43,648 nt of DNA, taken from IMG/VR virus record IMGVR_UViG_3300032177_000026, positions 1-43,648 of that record; one strand, given 5' to 3'. Each line of letters opens with the position of its first letter. The stretch's first letter is position 1. Source of the stretch: a virus. This document shows, in pieces, positions 1 through 7,355 of the stretch. The notes under the pieces are model-generated. The model saw nothing but the letters and a program-made list of their open reading frames with translations. It had not been told where the DNA came from and made no database searches. Position numbers and translations under genes: made by a program.

Positions 1-296
1 CTACAAGAAAAATAGATACTACTTATCACGAGTATTTTATAGGATGTATAGATGAAGTCCGTATTTATAACCGTGTTATATCGTCAGATGAAGTGCTTGC
101 TTCTTTTAAAGGTCAAGCTGTAAGTACAACTGGGTTAGTCGGTGAATGGCTTATGCAGGAAGGAACTGGCGGGACAATAGCAGACACTTCAGTGAATGGC
201 AATACAGGAACGATTACAGGGGCAAGCTGGGCTATAATTGCGCCTTGGATAAAAGGTACTCAATCAATAACTGGTATTCAATCTATAACATTTTAG
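1..296 (+). CDS. LamG-domain surface/fibre protein, C-terminal fragment
   Basis: The frame is open from base 3, so the gene begins left of the window. The visible end reads GCIDEVRIYNRVISSDEV, the usual closing strand of a LamG (concanavalin A-like) fold. It is followed by GLVGEWLMQEGTGG, which looks like the start of a second LamG unit, and the protein ends soon after, at GIQSITF. LamG folds bind glycans or act as structural modules in surface and tail-fibre proteins. It lies 7 nt before the fibre gene at 304 and probably belongs to the same receptor-binding or surface-display cluster. Function is inferred from the fold only. Confidence 0.7.
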   Translation, partial: TRKIDTTYHEYFIGCIDEVRIYNRVISSDEVLASFKGQAVSTTGLVGEWLMQEGTGGTIADTSVNGNTGTITGASWAIIAPWIKGTQSITGIQSITF

Positions 297-303
297 AGGC
301 AAT

Positions 304-2010
304 ATGAAAAAAATAATAATTATATTCTTTATACTTCTTTTAACCACTCCCTTATTTGCGGCAGACAGGAAAAAAATACCTTTAATCCCGACGGATGCGG
401 CATTGACTATTACTGCGGCTAAAACCGCCTCATTCGCTTATAATTTTACTCACACTGGAGCGGACATTACGCTAACTGGTTCAGGGACGAGTGTGTATAC
501 TTTTCCAGTATCTACATCTACTCTTGCCTCACTCACATTAGCAGAAACATTCACGAATAAAACTCTCACAAGCCCTATTTTAAACGGCAACGTCGGCATC
601 GGGACGACGGGACCGACGACGAAATTGTATCTTGGACTGGCATCTATTACCGATAATTCCAGCATATCGCTTGACAGGGGCGGTTCATGGGCTGTCACAT
701 CTGCTTATAACGTTTATCGGACAAATGGTTTTACCTATTGGGAAGCTGGTCTTGCTCCTGATTCCACCAACAATTTTCATTTGCGTAGATGGGACGGTTC
801 TACTTATCAGAGTGATGCGATGACGGTGTTATCAAGTACCGGCAACGTCGGCATCGGGACCACGAGTCCATGGGGCAGATTGTCAATCACAGGGGCGGGC
901 GCGACTTCTGCGACTTTTGGATTGGTTGTAGCCGATAGTGCGAATAGTCCTAAAATGGTAGTTAGAAACGACGGCAACGTCGGCATCGGGACGACGAGTC
1001 CAAGTTCGCCGTTGCAGGTTTATGGTAGCGGGACGGTAAACACAAATCCCGTTTTACAAGTCACTAACACCGCAAGTGCTGCTTATGTGCCTGGTTTTAC
1101 TGTTCTTGCTCCAAACCTTACTGCAGGGCAGGCAACATATTTCTCCTTTGGTCACGATGCATCTACAAATAATTTGGCCTCTATTCTGTTTACTTATGCG
1201 GGAAGTGGCAGCACGAGTAATAGGTTAGACTATAATTTCTTTGGTGGTAATCCGTTAATGTCAATCTTAGCGAACGGCAACGTCGGCATCGGGACGACTT
1301 CGCCTTGGGCAAAACTCTCGGTGGAAGGCACTTCGTCTTTGGGCAATGAAGCACGAGCTGGCTTCTTCACCGCCACCTCCACCACCGCGACTTCTACCTT
1401 TGCGGGGGGGCTGATTGTTGGAAACGGTGGTGGAACGAATGGGTTGACGGTGACAGGAAATGTGGGGGTGGGGACTACTACTCCAAGCCAACAATTATCT
1501 GTTCAAGGAAACGGTTTCTTTTCGGGAATTTTAAGAGCCATTGGAAACTTTATTTTTCCCAAATCTGCCGACCCTACTATTACCTTTGAGGGTGAAGCGG
1601 CAATTAACACCACCACAGCTTCATCATCACTCCGTTATTCTGACGGCACAGCAGAACGCTCACTCTATCCCGACAACGACAGATTTTTCTCTTTCGCTTC
1701 TTCAACCCTAACTTACGGCGGTGGTTATAGTGCCACAGGTTCAACCACACTATTGATGTTAAATCCCTCCCGTCCCATAACCTTAACCAGATTCTTTTGT
1801 AAAACTAATCTTGGAACAGCACAGGTTAGATTTGGAGACGGTTCGGCTTCAACCACAATGGCGACTTGTAATTCCGCAGGGGTTGAGGTTGTGTTGTCTG
1901 CTAATAATACTTGGGTAATGCGTGAGAATTTCTTAATAGAGGTCGGCAAACAAACGGATTCACCTGATTGGATATCTGTCACAGTTACGATACGTTCGGA
2001 TGCGGATTAA
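304..2010 (+). CDS. Exported fibre protein with GNVGIGTT repeats
   Basis: 568 aa. It opens with a clear signal peptide (MKKIIIIFFILLLTTPLFAA), followed by a long Thr/Ser/Gly-rich beta region. Five copies of a GNVGIGTTxP-type motif are each followed by a short beta segment such as KLSVEG. This repeat is common in tail fibres and in CPR surface proteins. The C-terminus (VTVTIRSDAD) looks natural. A GAGG ribosome site sits just upstream (ttttagaggcaat). The repeats are near-identical at DNA level, and bases 583-754 recur at the window end. The signal peptide is odd for a virion fibre, so host-surface display is an alternative. Signal and repeats are seen; the adhesin or fibre role is inferred. 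Confidence 0.75.
   Translation: MKKIIIIFFILLLTTPLFAADRKKIPLIPTDAALTITAAKTASFAYNFTHTGADITLTGSGTSVYTFPVSTSTLASLTLAETFTNKTLTSPILNGNVGIGTTGPTTKLYLGLASITDNSSISLDRGGSWAVTSAYNVYRTNGFTYWEAGLAPDSTNNFHLRRWDGSTYQSDAMTVLSSTGNVGIGTTSPWGRLSITGAGATSATFGLVVADSANSPKMVVRNDGNVGIGTTSPSSPLQVYGSGTVNTNPVLQVTNTASAAYVPGFTVLAPNLTAGQATYFSFGHDASTNNLASILFTYAGSGSTSNRLDYNFFGGNPLMSILANGNVGIGTTSPWAKLSVEGTSSLGNEARAGFFTATSTTATSTFAGGLIVGNGGGTNGLTVTGNVGVGTTTPSQQLSVQGNGFFSGILRAIGNFIFPKSADPTITFEGEAAINTTTASSSLRYSDGTAERSLYPDNDRFFSFASSTLTYGGGYSATGSTTLLMLNPSRPITLTRFFCKTNLGTAQVRFGDGSASTTMATCNSAGVEVVLSANNTWVMRENFLIEVGKQTDSPDWISVTVTIRSDAD
583..754 (+). repeat. 172-nt direct repeat, copy 1 (fibre cassette)
   Basis: This stretch is 169/172 identical to 43477-43648, by direct alignment. 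The three differences are C/T transitions; two change residues (LGL versus FGP) and one is silent. It lies inside a fibre gene and spans one GNVGIGTT motif plus the following LDRGGSW domain. Shared cassettes between fibre genes suggest recombination or recent duplication. Confidence 0.95.
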
Positions 2011-2023
2011 AACAAATTGTTAA

Positions 2024-2032
2024 TGGTATATT
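2024..2032 (+). promoter_or_regulatory. Extended -10 promoter before HNH gene 1
   Basis: TGG-TATATT lies 7 nt before the ATG at 2040, so the transcript would start at or beside the start codon. No -35 was recognised. The same geometry is seen at 24107, 30349 and 34708. Confidence 0.4.
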
Positions 2033-2039
2033 AAATATA

Positions 2040-2681
2040 ATGGCGTTATTAGGACAAACAAAAAAATGTGGGGTTTGCGGAAAAATATTTTCGGCAAGGT
2101 GGGGTGTGAGTTATAGACAGTGGAAAAAATCTTTTTGGTGTTCCAGAAAATGTTATGCCGTTTCTATTACTGGAAAAAAATTGAGCAAAAAACACAAAGC
2201 AAAAATTAGCCTGTCACTAATTGGTCGCATTGTTTCTGATGTAACTAGACAAAAAATCTCATTAACAAATACGGGGAAAAAAAGAACACCCGAACAATTA
2301 GAAAGGTTAAGTAAGGCACATTTGGGGATACCCTCACCATTAAAAGGATTGAAATTTCCCAATCGGTCAGGAGAAAAACATTGGGCGTGGATAAAAGACA
2401 GGGGTCTAATAAAAATTGGCGAGAGAAGTTTTAATGACCCCCTACAAAAACAGTGGAGTTTATCAATTAAAAAACGAGATAATTGGAAATGTAGGATTGC
2501 GGATAAAAATTGTAAAGGTCGTTTAGAAGCACATCATATTTTAGACTGGAAAAATTATCCAGAATTAAGATATGAAATTAACAATGGTATTACTTTATGC
2601 CATCATCATCATCCAACAAAAAGGGTAGATGTTGAAAAGTTGTCTCCATATTTTATGAATATGGTGGCTTCATTATACTAA
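2040..2681 (+). CDS. HNH homing endonuclease with NUMOD3 motifs (HNH 1)
   Basis: 213 aa. An N-terminal zinc finger (CGVCG ... CSRKC) is followed by NUMOD3 DNA-recognition motifs (TGKKLSKKHKAKIS, GKKRTPEQLERLSKAH). A C-terminal HNH nuclease reads CKGRLEAHHILDWKNYPELR, then NNGITLCHHHH. The ATG at 2040 is chosen because zinc-finger similarity begins there, although the frame is open back to 1968. The gene sits between the fibre gene and a LamG gene that has lost its start codon, the expected signature of homing-endonuclease invasion. Its HNH core is very close to that of the gene at 28725, pointing to a shared origin. Confidence 0.85.
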   Translation: MALLGQTKKCGVCGKIFSARWGVSYRQWKKSFWCSRKCYAVSITGKKLSKKHKAKISLSLIGRIVSDVTRQKISLTNTGKKRTPEQLERLSKAHLGIPSPLKGLKFPNRSGEKHWAWIKDRGLIKIGERSFNDPLQKQWSLSIKKRDNWKCRIADKNCKGRLEAHHILDWKNYPELRYEINNGITLCHHHHPTKRVDVEKLSPYFMNMVASLY

Positions 2682-3522
2682 AATCGCTCTCACCGACTCC
2701 CTTCAAGGATATTGGAAACTAGACGAATCATCGGACGGCTCCGGTGCGGTTACTCGTGCCGATTCAACGGCGAATAATAATGATTTAACAGATTCTAACA
2801 CCACCGCCTCTGCGGCCGGTATTATAAGCAACGGTGCCGACATTGAACTATCCAACACTGAATATTTGTCCATTGCCCACGCCAGTCAGACGGGATTAGA
2901 TATGACAACAGATTGGTCAATTTCCGCTTGGGTAAAATTAGAACAATTACCATCTACAGCGGGAACTATTTTTACTGTTGCCGGCAAACACGATAACGAC
3001 ACAAACAATCGGGGATATGCCGTGAGAATTAGCACTACCGACAAAGCTCAATTTTTCTTTTATGATGAAAAAGAGAGTGGAAATTTAACCCTAATACAAA
3101 CTAATGCCGCCACATTCGCCGGTGGAGATGTTGGTAGCTGGGTTCATCTTGTTTGCACCGTAGACCTTTCTGCGGCGGGTGGGGTAATTTACAAAAACAA
3201 TAGTGTTCAAGCCAATTCCGCTGTTTTGTCCGATGCCACAACAATGACGGGAAATGCCGCACCATTTGCTCTTGGTGCTTTGAATACTATTACGGGAGCT
3301 AATCAACGAATAGACGGTGTGGTAGATGAAGTGGGTATTTGGAGTAGGATTATTGATTCTACGGAAGTTTCTTCCCTATATAATTCTGGTGCTGGATTTA
3401 CTTATCCTTTTTCAGTGGCACCTCCACCCACTCCCTATGTCGCCCCACCCCAACCGCCACAAATTATTATCTTTGGAAGTATTAAAAACTTCTTCAAGAA
3501 TTTATTAGCTAATTTATTTTAG
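2659..3522 (+). CDS. LamG-domain protein lacking a normal start codon
   Basis: The frame is open from 2659 (after a stop at 2656) and encodes a complete LamG domain: ALTDSLQGYWKLDESSDG, DIELSNTEYLSIAH, WSISAWVKLEQL and IDGVVDEVGIWSRI. A proline-rich tail and an amphipathic C-terminus (IKNFFKNLLANLF) follow. No ATG, GTG or TTG precedes the LamG start; the first candidate, TTG 2866, lies deep inside the domain. Typical relatives begin within a few residues of ALTDSL, so the original start was probably just before base 2677 and was separated by HNH gene 1. It may be translated through coupling, a spliced transcript or an ATA start, or it may now be defective. Confidence 0.7.
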   Translation: MWWLHYTKIALTDSLQGYWKLDESSDGSGAVTRADSTANNNDLTDSNTTASAAGIISNGADIELSNTEYLSIAHASQTGLDMTTDWSISAWVKLEQLPSTAGTIFTVAGKHDNDTNNRGYAVRISTTDKAQFFFYDEKESGNLTLIQTNAATFAGGDVGSWVHLVCTVDLSAAGGVIYKNNSVQANSAVLSDATTMTGNAAPFALGALNTITGANQRIDGVVDEVGIWSRIIDSTEVSSLYNSGAGFTYPFSVAPPPTPYVAPPQPPQIIIFGSIKNFFKNLLANLF

Positions 3523-3523
3523 T

Positions 3524-3841
3524 ATGGAATACACAAAAGTGAAAGTTGACGGTGTGGATAAGTTGGTGATAACAACGCCCCAGCCAGACAAGGAGGAAGT
3601 GATGACCTTGAATGAGTTGGAAGCGAATAAGGCAAGTATTGTCAGTCGGCGAGAGGCAATACAAGTCAAAGCAGATGAAGCGGTGAAGTGGCGCGCCGAT
3701 AACGAGGCGTGGTTCACAGCAGAGTTTGTTAAGTTGGACACAGAGGAAGCAAATGTAGACGCTCTGATTGCCAAAGCAAAGGAGCTGGGCGTAGAACCAG
3801 TGGCGGAAGTGGTCGTGGAGGAGGAAGTAATTACACCCTAA
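3524..3841 (+). CDS. Coiled-coil protein of the exit module
   Basis: 105 aa, acidic and rich in Ala, Glu and Lys. A central helical stretch (LNELEANKASIVSRREAIQV) looks like a coiled coil. There is no signal peptide or membrane segment. The ATG lies 1 nt after the preceding stop, and the stop overlaps the next ATG (TAATG), so it is translationally coupled to the membrane protein at 3841. I do not recognise a family. Position suggests a tail-associated or lysis-accessory protein. Confidence 0.6.
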   Translation: MEYTKVKVDGVDKLVITTPQPDKEEVMTLNELEANKASIVSRREAIQVKADEAVKWRADNEAWFTAEFVKLDTEEANVDALIAKAKELGVEPVAEVVVEEEVITP

Positions 3842-4092
3842 TGAATAATGGCCAAAGCATTGTCGGTTTAATTTTCTGGATTACGGGAATTTCCATTCCC
3901 TTAATTGGTGGAGTTTTGGCGTGGTCGGACAGCAAATTCTCCGCCAATGAAGTGGAACACACTGCGATGAAAGTGGACATTGCTGTGGCACAAGCAAATT
4001 ACGAGAATATTATGATTACTTTGGAAGAGATTAAATTGGCGTTAAAAATACCAACCAAAGTGGTCGCAAGTTCAACCATTCAAAGGAGATGA
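3841..4092 (+). CDS. Small single-pass membrane protein
   Basis: 83 aa. One strong membrane segment (IVGLIFWITGISIPLIGGVL, residues 7-26) is followed by a helical soluble tail (YENIMITLEEIKLALKI). Topology and position, just before a peptidase and an amidase, resemble phage holin-like or spanin-like accessories, but no family motif is visible. The start overlaps the upstream stop (TAATG) and the end overlaps the next ATG by 4 nt. The lysis role is inferred from neighbours only. Confidence 0.6.
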   Translation: MNNGQSIVGLIFWITGISIPLIGGVLAWSDSKFSANEVEHTAMKVDIAVAQANYENIMITLEEIKLALKIPTKVVASSTIQRR

Positions 4093-4922
4093 CCCACACA
4101 CCCATTCCAACAAACTTTTTGTATCCGGACGTAAAGGCAACCGCCTATCGTTTTGGCAGTGGGCAATTAACAGGAACGCCATTAAGGGAAGATGGGAATT
4201 GGTCAGATTACTTACCTCCACAAGAAGACCAAAATATCAGAGGAATTGAAAGCTCGGCTTGTTATGTGGAGGCGTCTCAACACTCCATCGCCACCATTCA
4301 AGAAGAGCAATTTAATTTACCAGACCAGAATTACTCCGCCCGTTTCAACACCTTGCTTTCCAACTCCACTATCTTTGGTGGCGATCCAATAGCCGGTGGA
4401 CAATCTATTCGGCACGATGGACTGATACCGGACGCAATGATGCCATTCGGCAGTTCGGTTCAGTCATGGGACGACTTTCACAGCTGGAAAGATGTGAATA
4501 AGGCAAAATGCTTGCTGGCCGGACTTGATTGGTTGAAAAAATGGAAGCCGGAATATGATATCGTCTTCACCAGAGAGGAAAGTGTGGAGGCAAAGTATGC
4601 CAAACTTAGGAATGCCTTGAAGTATTGTCCTTGTCCAATCTCAGTAACGGCGTGGTATGAAGACGATGGAGTGTATGTAAAGCCGGCTGGTTCAATAGAC
4701 AACCACCTTGTGGAAGCCGTTTATTTGGACGAACAGAATCGCTTACACATTCGCGACACTTACGCACCCTATGAAAAAGTGTTAGAGCCGTATTTTAACT
4801 TTGATTTCTGCCTCCGGTGGAGCTTGGCGCAGTTATCCACACCAGAGTTTACAAGCAACTGGTTGTGGAATATGATTAGGTCATTAAAAGAGTTTTTTAA
4901 GGATATGTTTTACAAATGGTAA
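4089..4922 (+). CDS. Papain-like (C1-type) cysteine peptidase
   Basis: 277 aa. The layout matches a papain fold: a Cys in ESSACYVEASQHSIAT (about residue 58), a central helical region with SARFNTLL and a GLIPDAMMPFG loop, then a late His in SIDNHLVEAVYLDE followed by LHIRDTYAPYE. It has no secretion signal. An AAGGAG ribosome site precedes the ATG and overlaps the end of the upstream gene. It probably cleaves peptide bonds in the envelope or in virion proteins; with the amidase it forms an exit or entry enzyme pair. The catalytic assignment rests on spacing and needs structural confirmation. Confidence 0.6.
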   Translation: MTHTPIPTNFLYPDVKATAYRFGSGQLTGTPLREDGNWSDYLPPQEDQNIRGIESSACYVEASQHSIATIQEEQFNLPDQNYSARFNTLLSNSTIFGGDPIAGGQSIRHDGLIPDAMMPFGSSVQSWDDFHSWKDVNKAKCLLAGLDWLKKWKPEYDIVFTREESVEAKYAKLRNALKYCPCPISVTAWYEDDGVYVKPAGSIDNHLVEAVYLDEQNRLHIRDTYAPYEKVLEPYFNFDFCLRWSLAQLSTPEFTSNWLWNMIRSLKEFFKDMFYKW

Positions 4923-5572
4923 AGATTTTTTTAAATGCCGGACACCACCTTAAAGACGAAGGAGCCATCGTAAATGGCTTCCAAGAGAATCTGATAAATA
5001 TGGCGATACGAGAGGAGGTTAAAAAACTTTTACCCAACGCCCTTTATGTTCCCGATGAATTAAACTTAAAAGAATCAATAAAGTGGGTTTTGGCGCGAGG
5101 AATTGATAAGACCAGTATTTGTATAGATTTACACCAAAACTCGCATCCCAACGCATCCCAGCGTGGTGTAGAGGCATATTACTGGCAAGACCCGACTACC
5201 GCCGAGTGCTTTTCAAGGAATGTGGCGGAAAGTGTTGGATTGAGCAATCGTGGGTATTTCCCTGATACTCAAACCGCAGTCGGTTCACTCGGTTGGATTC
5301 GGCAATTACTAGCACGCTCGGTTGTCTTGGAGTGTGGATATCTTTCAAACCCCTATGACCGCCAAATTCTTATCTCCGCCAACGGGCAACGAAATATAGC
5401 CAAGGGAATTTACAATGCTTGTGTGGAATTGGGATATCCAAAAGATATTATTACAGAACCAGTCAAACCAATGGACTGGAATTATGTGATAGGGTTATTA
5501 AGGAAAGCAGGAATGTCGTTTGACGCTATCGTGGCTTGGATAAAACGCTTCTTCAATGAAAAGTATGCGTAG
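4916..5572 (+). CDS. N-acetylmuramoyl-L-alanine amidase (Amidase_3), endolysin
   Basis: 218 aa. Amidase_3 features are visible in order: LNAGHH near the N-terminus (first zinc His), SICIDLHQNSHPN (second His) and ARSVVLECGYLSNPYD (catalytic Glu). The enzyme cleaves the amide bond between MurNAc and the stem peptide of peptidoglycan. A C-terminal amphipathic tail (MSFDAIVAWIKRFFNEKYA) may bind membrane or wall. It lacks a signal peptide, so it probably depends on the holin-like protein at 5862. The start overlaps the peptidase gene by 7 nt. Confidence 0.88.
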   Translation: MVKIFLNAGHHLKDEGAIVNGFQENLINMAIREEVKKLLPNALYVPDELNLKESIKWVLARGIDKTSICIDLHQNSHPNASQRGVEAYYWQDPTTAECFSRNVAESVGLSNRGYFPDTQTAVGSLGWIRQLLARSVVLECGYLSNPYDRQILISANGQRNIAKGIYNACVELGYPKDIITEPVKPMDWNYVIGLLRKAGMSFDAIVAWIKRFFNEKYA

Positions 5573-5580
5573 TTGGTAGT

Positions 5581-5763
5581 TCTCCGTCCTTTGTCCAAAG
5601 TTGGCGCGTCGCTTAATTGAAAATATATTCTTTGGGCAAGGACGGAGAGTTGCGAACCACTCTCAATCGCTTACGGCATTCTTGCGCAATGGGAAAGCGC
5701 TGGAATGTTTGTGGAAAAAAAGGGGGACACTAGCTCACCAAACTAAAAGGTCTTTTGTCCCCC
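5581..5763 (+). ncRNA. Structured RNA candidate: cluster of hairpins
   Basis: This is non-coding sequence between the amidase and holin genes. Arm 5582-5591 pairs with 5638-5647 (CTCCGTCCTT/AAGGACGGAG, 10 bp), then 5595-5600 with 5630-5635 (CCAAAG/CTTTGG, 6 bp), giving a long stem with a 29-nt loop. GAGAGT 5645-5650 can pair with ACTCTC 5659-5664, competing with the first stem. GGGGGACA 5722-5729 pairs perfectly with TGTCCCCC 5756-5763. No T-tract follows, so a simple terminator is unlikely. No known RNA family is recognised. Confidence 0.5.
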
Positions 5764-5861
5764 CATAGCGAAATTATCAATTAACTTTACACTATGGACA
5801 ACCCCGATGACCCAATTGAGGAAATTGTAGTAGAGTAGTTTATTAGTTAATCATTAAAAAT

Positions 5862-6053
5862 ATGTCGCAAGTAATTTTAGCTACTTTCGTGAACCTCGCA
5901 GTAACTCTTTTTCCTTTAATCGGTATTCAAGTTGGCGGCGATGACTTGACTAAGACGATTCAAGTTATTACCGCAATCGTAACTGGTGTTTGGATTTGGA
6001 TTCGCCGTGTCAAACAGGGAGATGTTTCGGTGTTAGGTATGAGGAAGGTTTAA
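5862..6053 (+). CDS. Holin-like membrane protein
   Basis: 63 aa with two hydrophobic segments (VILATFVNLAVTLFPLIGI and TIQVITAIVTGVWIWI) and a basic C-terminus (RRVKQGDVSVLGMRKV), the size and layout of small phage holins. It lies between the amidase and a lytic transglycosylase, which fits a role in permeabilising the membrane for lysis. The start is preceded by an A-rich leader (aatcattaaaaat) without a ribosome-binding purine box. Holins share little sequence, so the call rests on topology and context. Confidence 0.7.
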   Translation: MSQVILATFVNLAVTLFPLIGIQVGGDDLTKTIQVITAIVTGVWIWIRRVKQGDVSVLGMRKV

Positions 6054-6059
6054 TAACTT

Positions 6060-6503
6060 ATGAATAAACTATGGCTGGTGATTTTCCTCTTGATTTTCCC
6101 GACCATATCCGTAGCAAGCTCCGCTATCACGGAACCGGCTACAACAAGTATACCGGTAAGAAGTTGGTGCGGCTTTCAGGGGAGGGCGGTGGAGTGCCAG
6201 ATGGGGACGGACGGAATCTACCGCCCAACGACAGTGCAGTATTTGCTTCACCAATTCTTCGGTGAAGTTGAAGAGGAGGCACGGAAAATAGCGCGATGTG
6301 AAAGCAACTTTAATAACTCCGCAATAGGAAAGGCAGGAGAAATTGGAGTATTCCAAATCCACCCGGTTCATTTCAAGGAAGTTGAGAGTTTGAAACTTGA
6401 TTTGCACACCTTAGAGGGGAATTTTGCTTATAGCAGAATACTTTATAGCCGAGAGAGCTGGCAGCCGTGGAGCTGTGCCCGTCTAACCGGAGTAATAAAA
6501 TGA
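6060..6503 (+). CDS. Secreted lytic transglycosylase (SLT/lysozyme-like)
   Basis: 147 aa. A signal peptide (MNKLWLVIFLLIFPTISVAS) precedes a compact transglycosylase domain. The catalytic Glu is in ARCESNFNNSAIG (about residue 81), followed by GEIGVFQIHPVHF, the second conserved block of the SLT fold. The enzyme would cut the MurNAc-GlcNAc bond of peptidoglycan outside the membrane. Together with the amidase and holin-like protein it completes a lysis or entry set. It lies 6 nt after the holin gene, and its TGA overlaps the next ATG. Confidence 0.85.
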   Translation: MNKLWLVIFLLIFPTISVASSAITEPATTSIPVRSWCGFQGRAVECQMGTDGIYRPTTVQYLLHQFFGEVEEEARKIARCESNFNNSAIGKAGEIGVFQIHPVHFKEVESLKLDLHTLEGNFAYSRILYSRESWQPWSCARLTGVIK

Positions 6504-6610
6504 AACAACTTTTATACATCTTCCTTTTCGTAGCATTCACGATTGTATATCTGCCGATTGTTTTGGTTATAGGTTTTAGTAAACCTATTCATTGGTTGAA
6601 GATTACTTGA
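6500..6610 (+). CDS. 36-aa membrane protein
   Basis: MKQLLYIFLFVAFTIVYLPI begins a single hydrophobic helix, followed by a short basic tail (SKPIHWLKIT). It starts inside the transglycosylase stop (ATGA overlap), so it is translationally coupled to it. Position suggests an accessory lysis peptide such as an antiholin or minimal spanin, but no family is recognised. Confidence 0.55.
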   Translation: MKQLLYIFLFVAFTIVYLPIVLVIGFSKPIHWLKIT

Positions 6611-6847
6611 CAATTTTTTCTTTGAAAACTCCCATACCACCTCACCGGCTATAAATCTGAATCCTCCCATTGAGGATATCTCGTTTATCAGCGAGGGGGG
6701 CAAGTATTATCAATTCCCGTAGCGGTTAGTCCCCGTTGCGGTCTAAATGCTAATACTGAACTTTCACATCTCTCCGCTTAAGGTGGGGAGGTGGTATGGG
6801 GGTTGAAAATGTGATAAGATATATTAGTTCCTTTTTTATTTCCTGCC
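6611..6847. other. Non-coding stretch with small hairpins and a paired dyad repeat
   Basis: No convincing gene is seen here. A 6-bp hairpin, ATCCTC/GAGGAT, lies at 6661-6677. Two related elements with dyad symmetry, CCGTAGCGGT (6717-6726) and CCGTTGCGGT (6733-6742), start 16 nt apart and could be operator sites. The stretch separates the lysis genes from the zinc-finger gene and probably carries control signals. Confidence 0.4.
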
Positions 6848-6958
6848 GTGGCTGAACATTCCTTCGCAACGAGGAAAAAGCGCACAGACCATCCTAAAGG
6901 TGGCGAAGTGGCAAGCTGGTATAAAGATTCAAAGTTAGTTGCGACCAGCGTCCAATGA
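6848..6958 (+). CDS. Possible 36-aa basic peptide
   Basis: A GTG-started frame reads VAEHSFATRKKRTDHPKGGE and continues to ASWYKDSKLVATSVQ. The composition looks protein-like (basic centre, one Trp), but there is no ribosome site and no match to a known family. It sits alone in a non-coding region. Treat it as tentative. Confidence 0.25.
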   Translation: MAEHSFATRKKRTDHPKGGEVASWYKDSKLVATSVQ

Positions 6959-6990
6959 TTGATTCTAGACACAAACTTTTCATTGGCGGC

Positions 6991-7019
6991 AGGACATAGA
7001 ATGGGAAATGGTGTATAAT
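6991..7019 (+). promoter_or_regulatory. Promoter for the zinc-finger gene
   Basis: TATAAT at 7014-7019 is preceded by GGTG, as in the promoters at 7384 and 8904. A weak -35 (AGGACA, 6991-6996) lies 17 nt upstream. A proper AGGAGG ribosome site follows at about 7045, so this transcript has a leader. Confidence 0.5.
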
Positions 7020-7053
7020 ATTAGGCGGAAAACATCTTAACCAAAGGAGGGTT

Positions 7054-7242
7054 ATGAAAGTAGTTCGTTGCAGAAACTCTCGGTGTCGCAAACGAGGTTT
7101 GGAAAACCTGTTCGTCTGGCGGGATGGTCATCCATTCTGCGGGGCTCACTGCTACAATCAATGGATTCACCGGCATATCCGGCAACACTTCAACTTCAAA
7201 CTCATTGAGAGTTATTGGAATAAGTTGCGCGCCAGAGCGTAA
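7054..7242 (+). CDS. Small zinc-ribbon protein
   Basis: 62 aa. Four metal-ligand Cys sit as CRNSRC near the N-terminus and CGAHC in the middle, followed by a basic helical tail (WIHRHIRQHFNFKLIESYW). Such proteins often bind nucleic acid or RNA polymerase. It has one of the few strong ribosome sites in the window (aaaggaggg) and its own promoter and terminator, so it is a monocistronic gene. Its last codons form one arm of a 12-bp inverted repeat with 7325-7336. A regulator role is inferred. Confidence 0.7.
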   Translation: MKVVRCRNSRCRKRGLENLFVWRDGHPFCGAHCYNQWIHRHIRQHFNFKLIESYWNKLRARA

Positions 7243-7251
7243 GACACATCA

Positions 7252-7282
7252 GGGGGTTGATTATTCAGCCCCTTTTGTTATT
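7252..7282 (+). terminator. Rho-independent terminator of the zinc-ribbon gene
   Basis: The stem GGGGTTG (7253-7259) pairs with CAGCCCC (7266-7272), 7 bp with one G-T pair, around a 6-nt loop. TTTTGTTATT follows. Confidence 0.8.
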
Positions 7283-7317
7283 ATTTACACAGATGAACTT
7301 TAGGCATTAGTTGCGAG

Positions 7318-7350
7318 AAGCCGCCTTACGCTCTGGTTTGGCGGTTTTTC
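7318..7350 (+). terminator. Second terminator, just before the 7361 promoter
   Basis: AAGCCGCC (7318-7325) pairs with GGCGGTTT (7340-7347), with a T-run. The loop TTACGCTCTGG is complementary to CCAGAGCGTAA at the end of the upstream gene, so the loop could pair over a distance. Confidence 0.6.
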
Positions 7351-7355
7351 GTTTG

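Noticed and set aside
583-754. Diversity-generating retroelement (template/variable repeat pair with 43477-43648)
   Set aside because: The differences are C/T, not adenine-specific, and no reverse transcriptase gene is present.
2010-2690. Group I intron around HNH gene 1
   Set aside because: I could not identify the conserved core pairings on either side. Kept only as an alternative for the missing LamG start.
5794-5838. 14-aa frame MDNPDDPIEEIVVE
   Set aside because: Too short to support, no ribosome site, no overlap with a neighbour.
6803-6825. Promoter TTGAAA ... TATATT
   Set aside because: Spacing is 11 nt, too short for a sigma-70 promoter.
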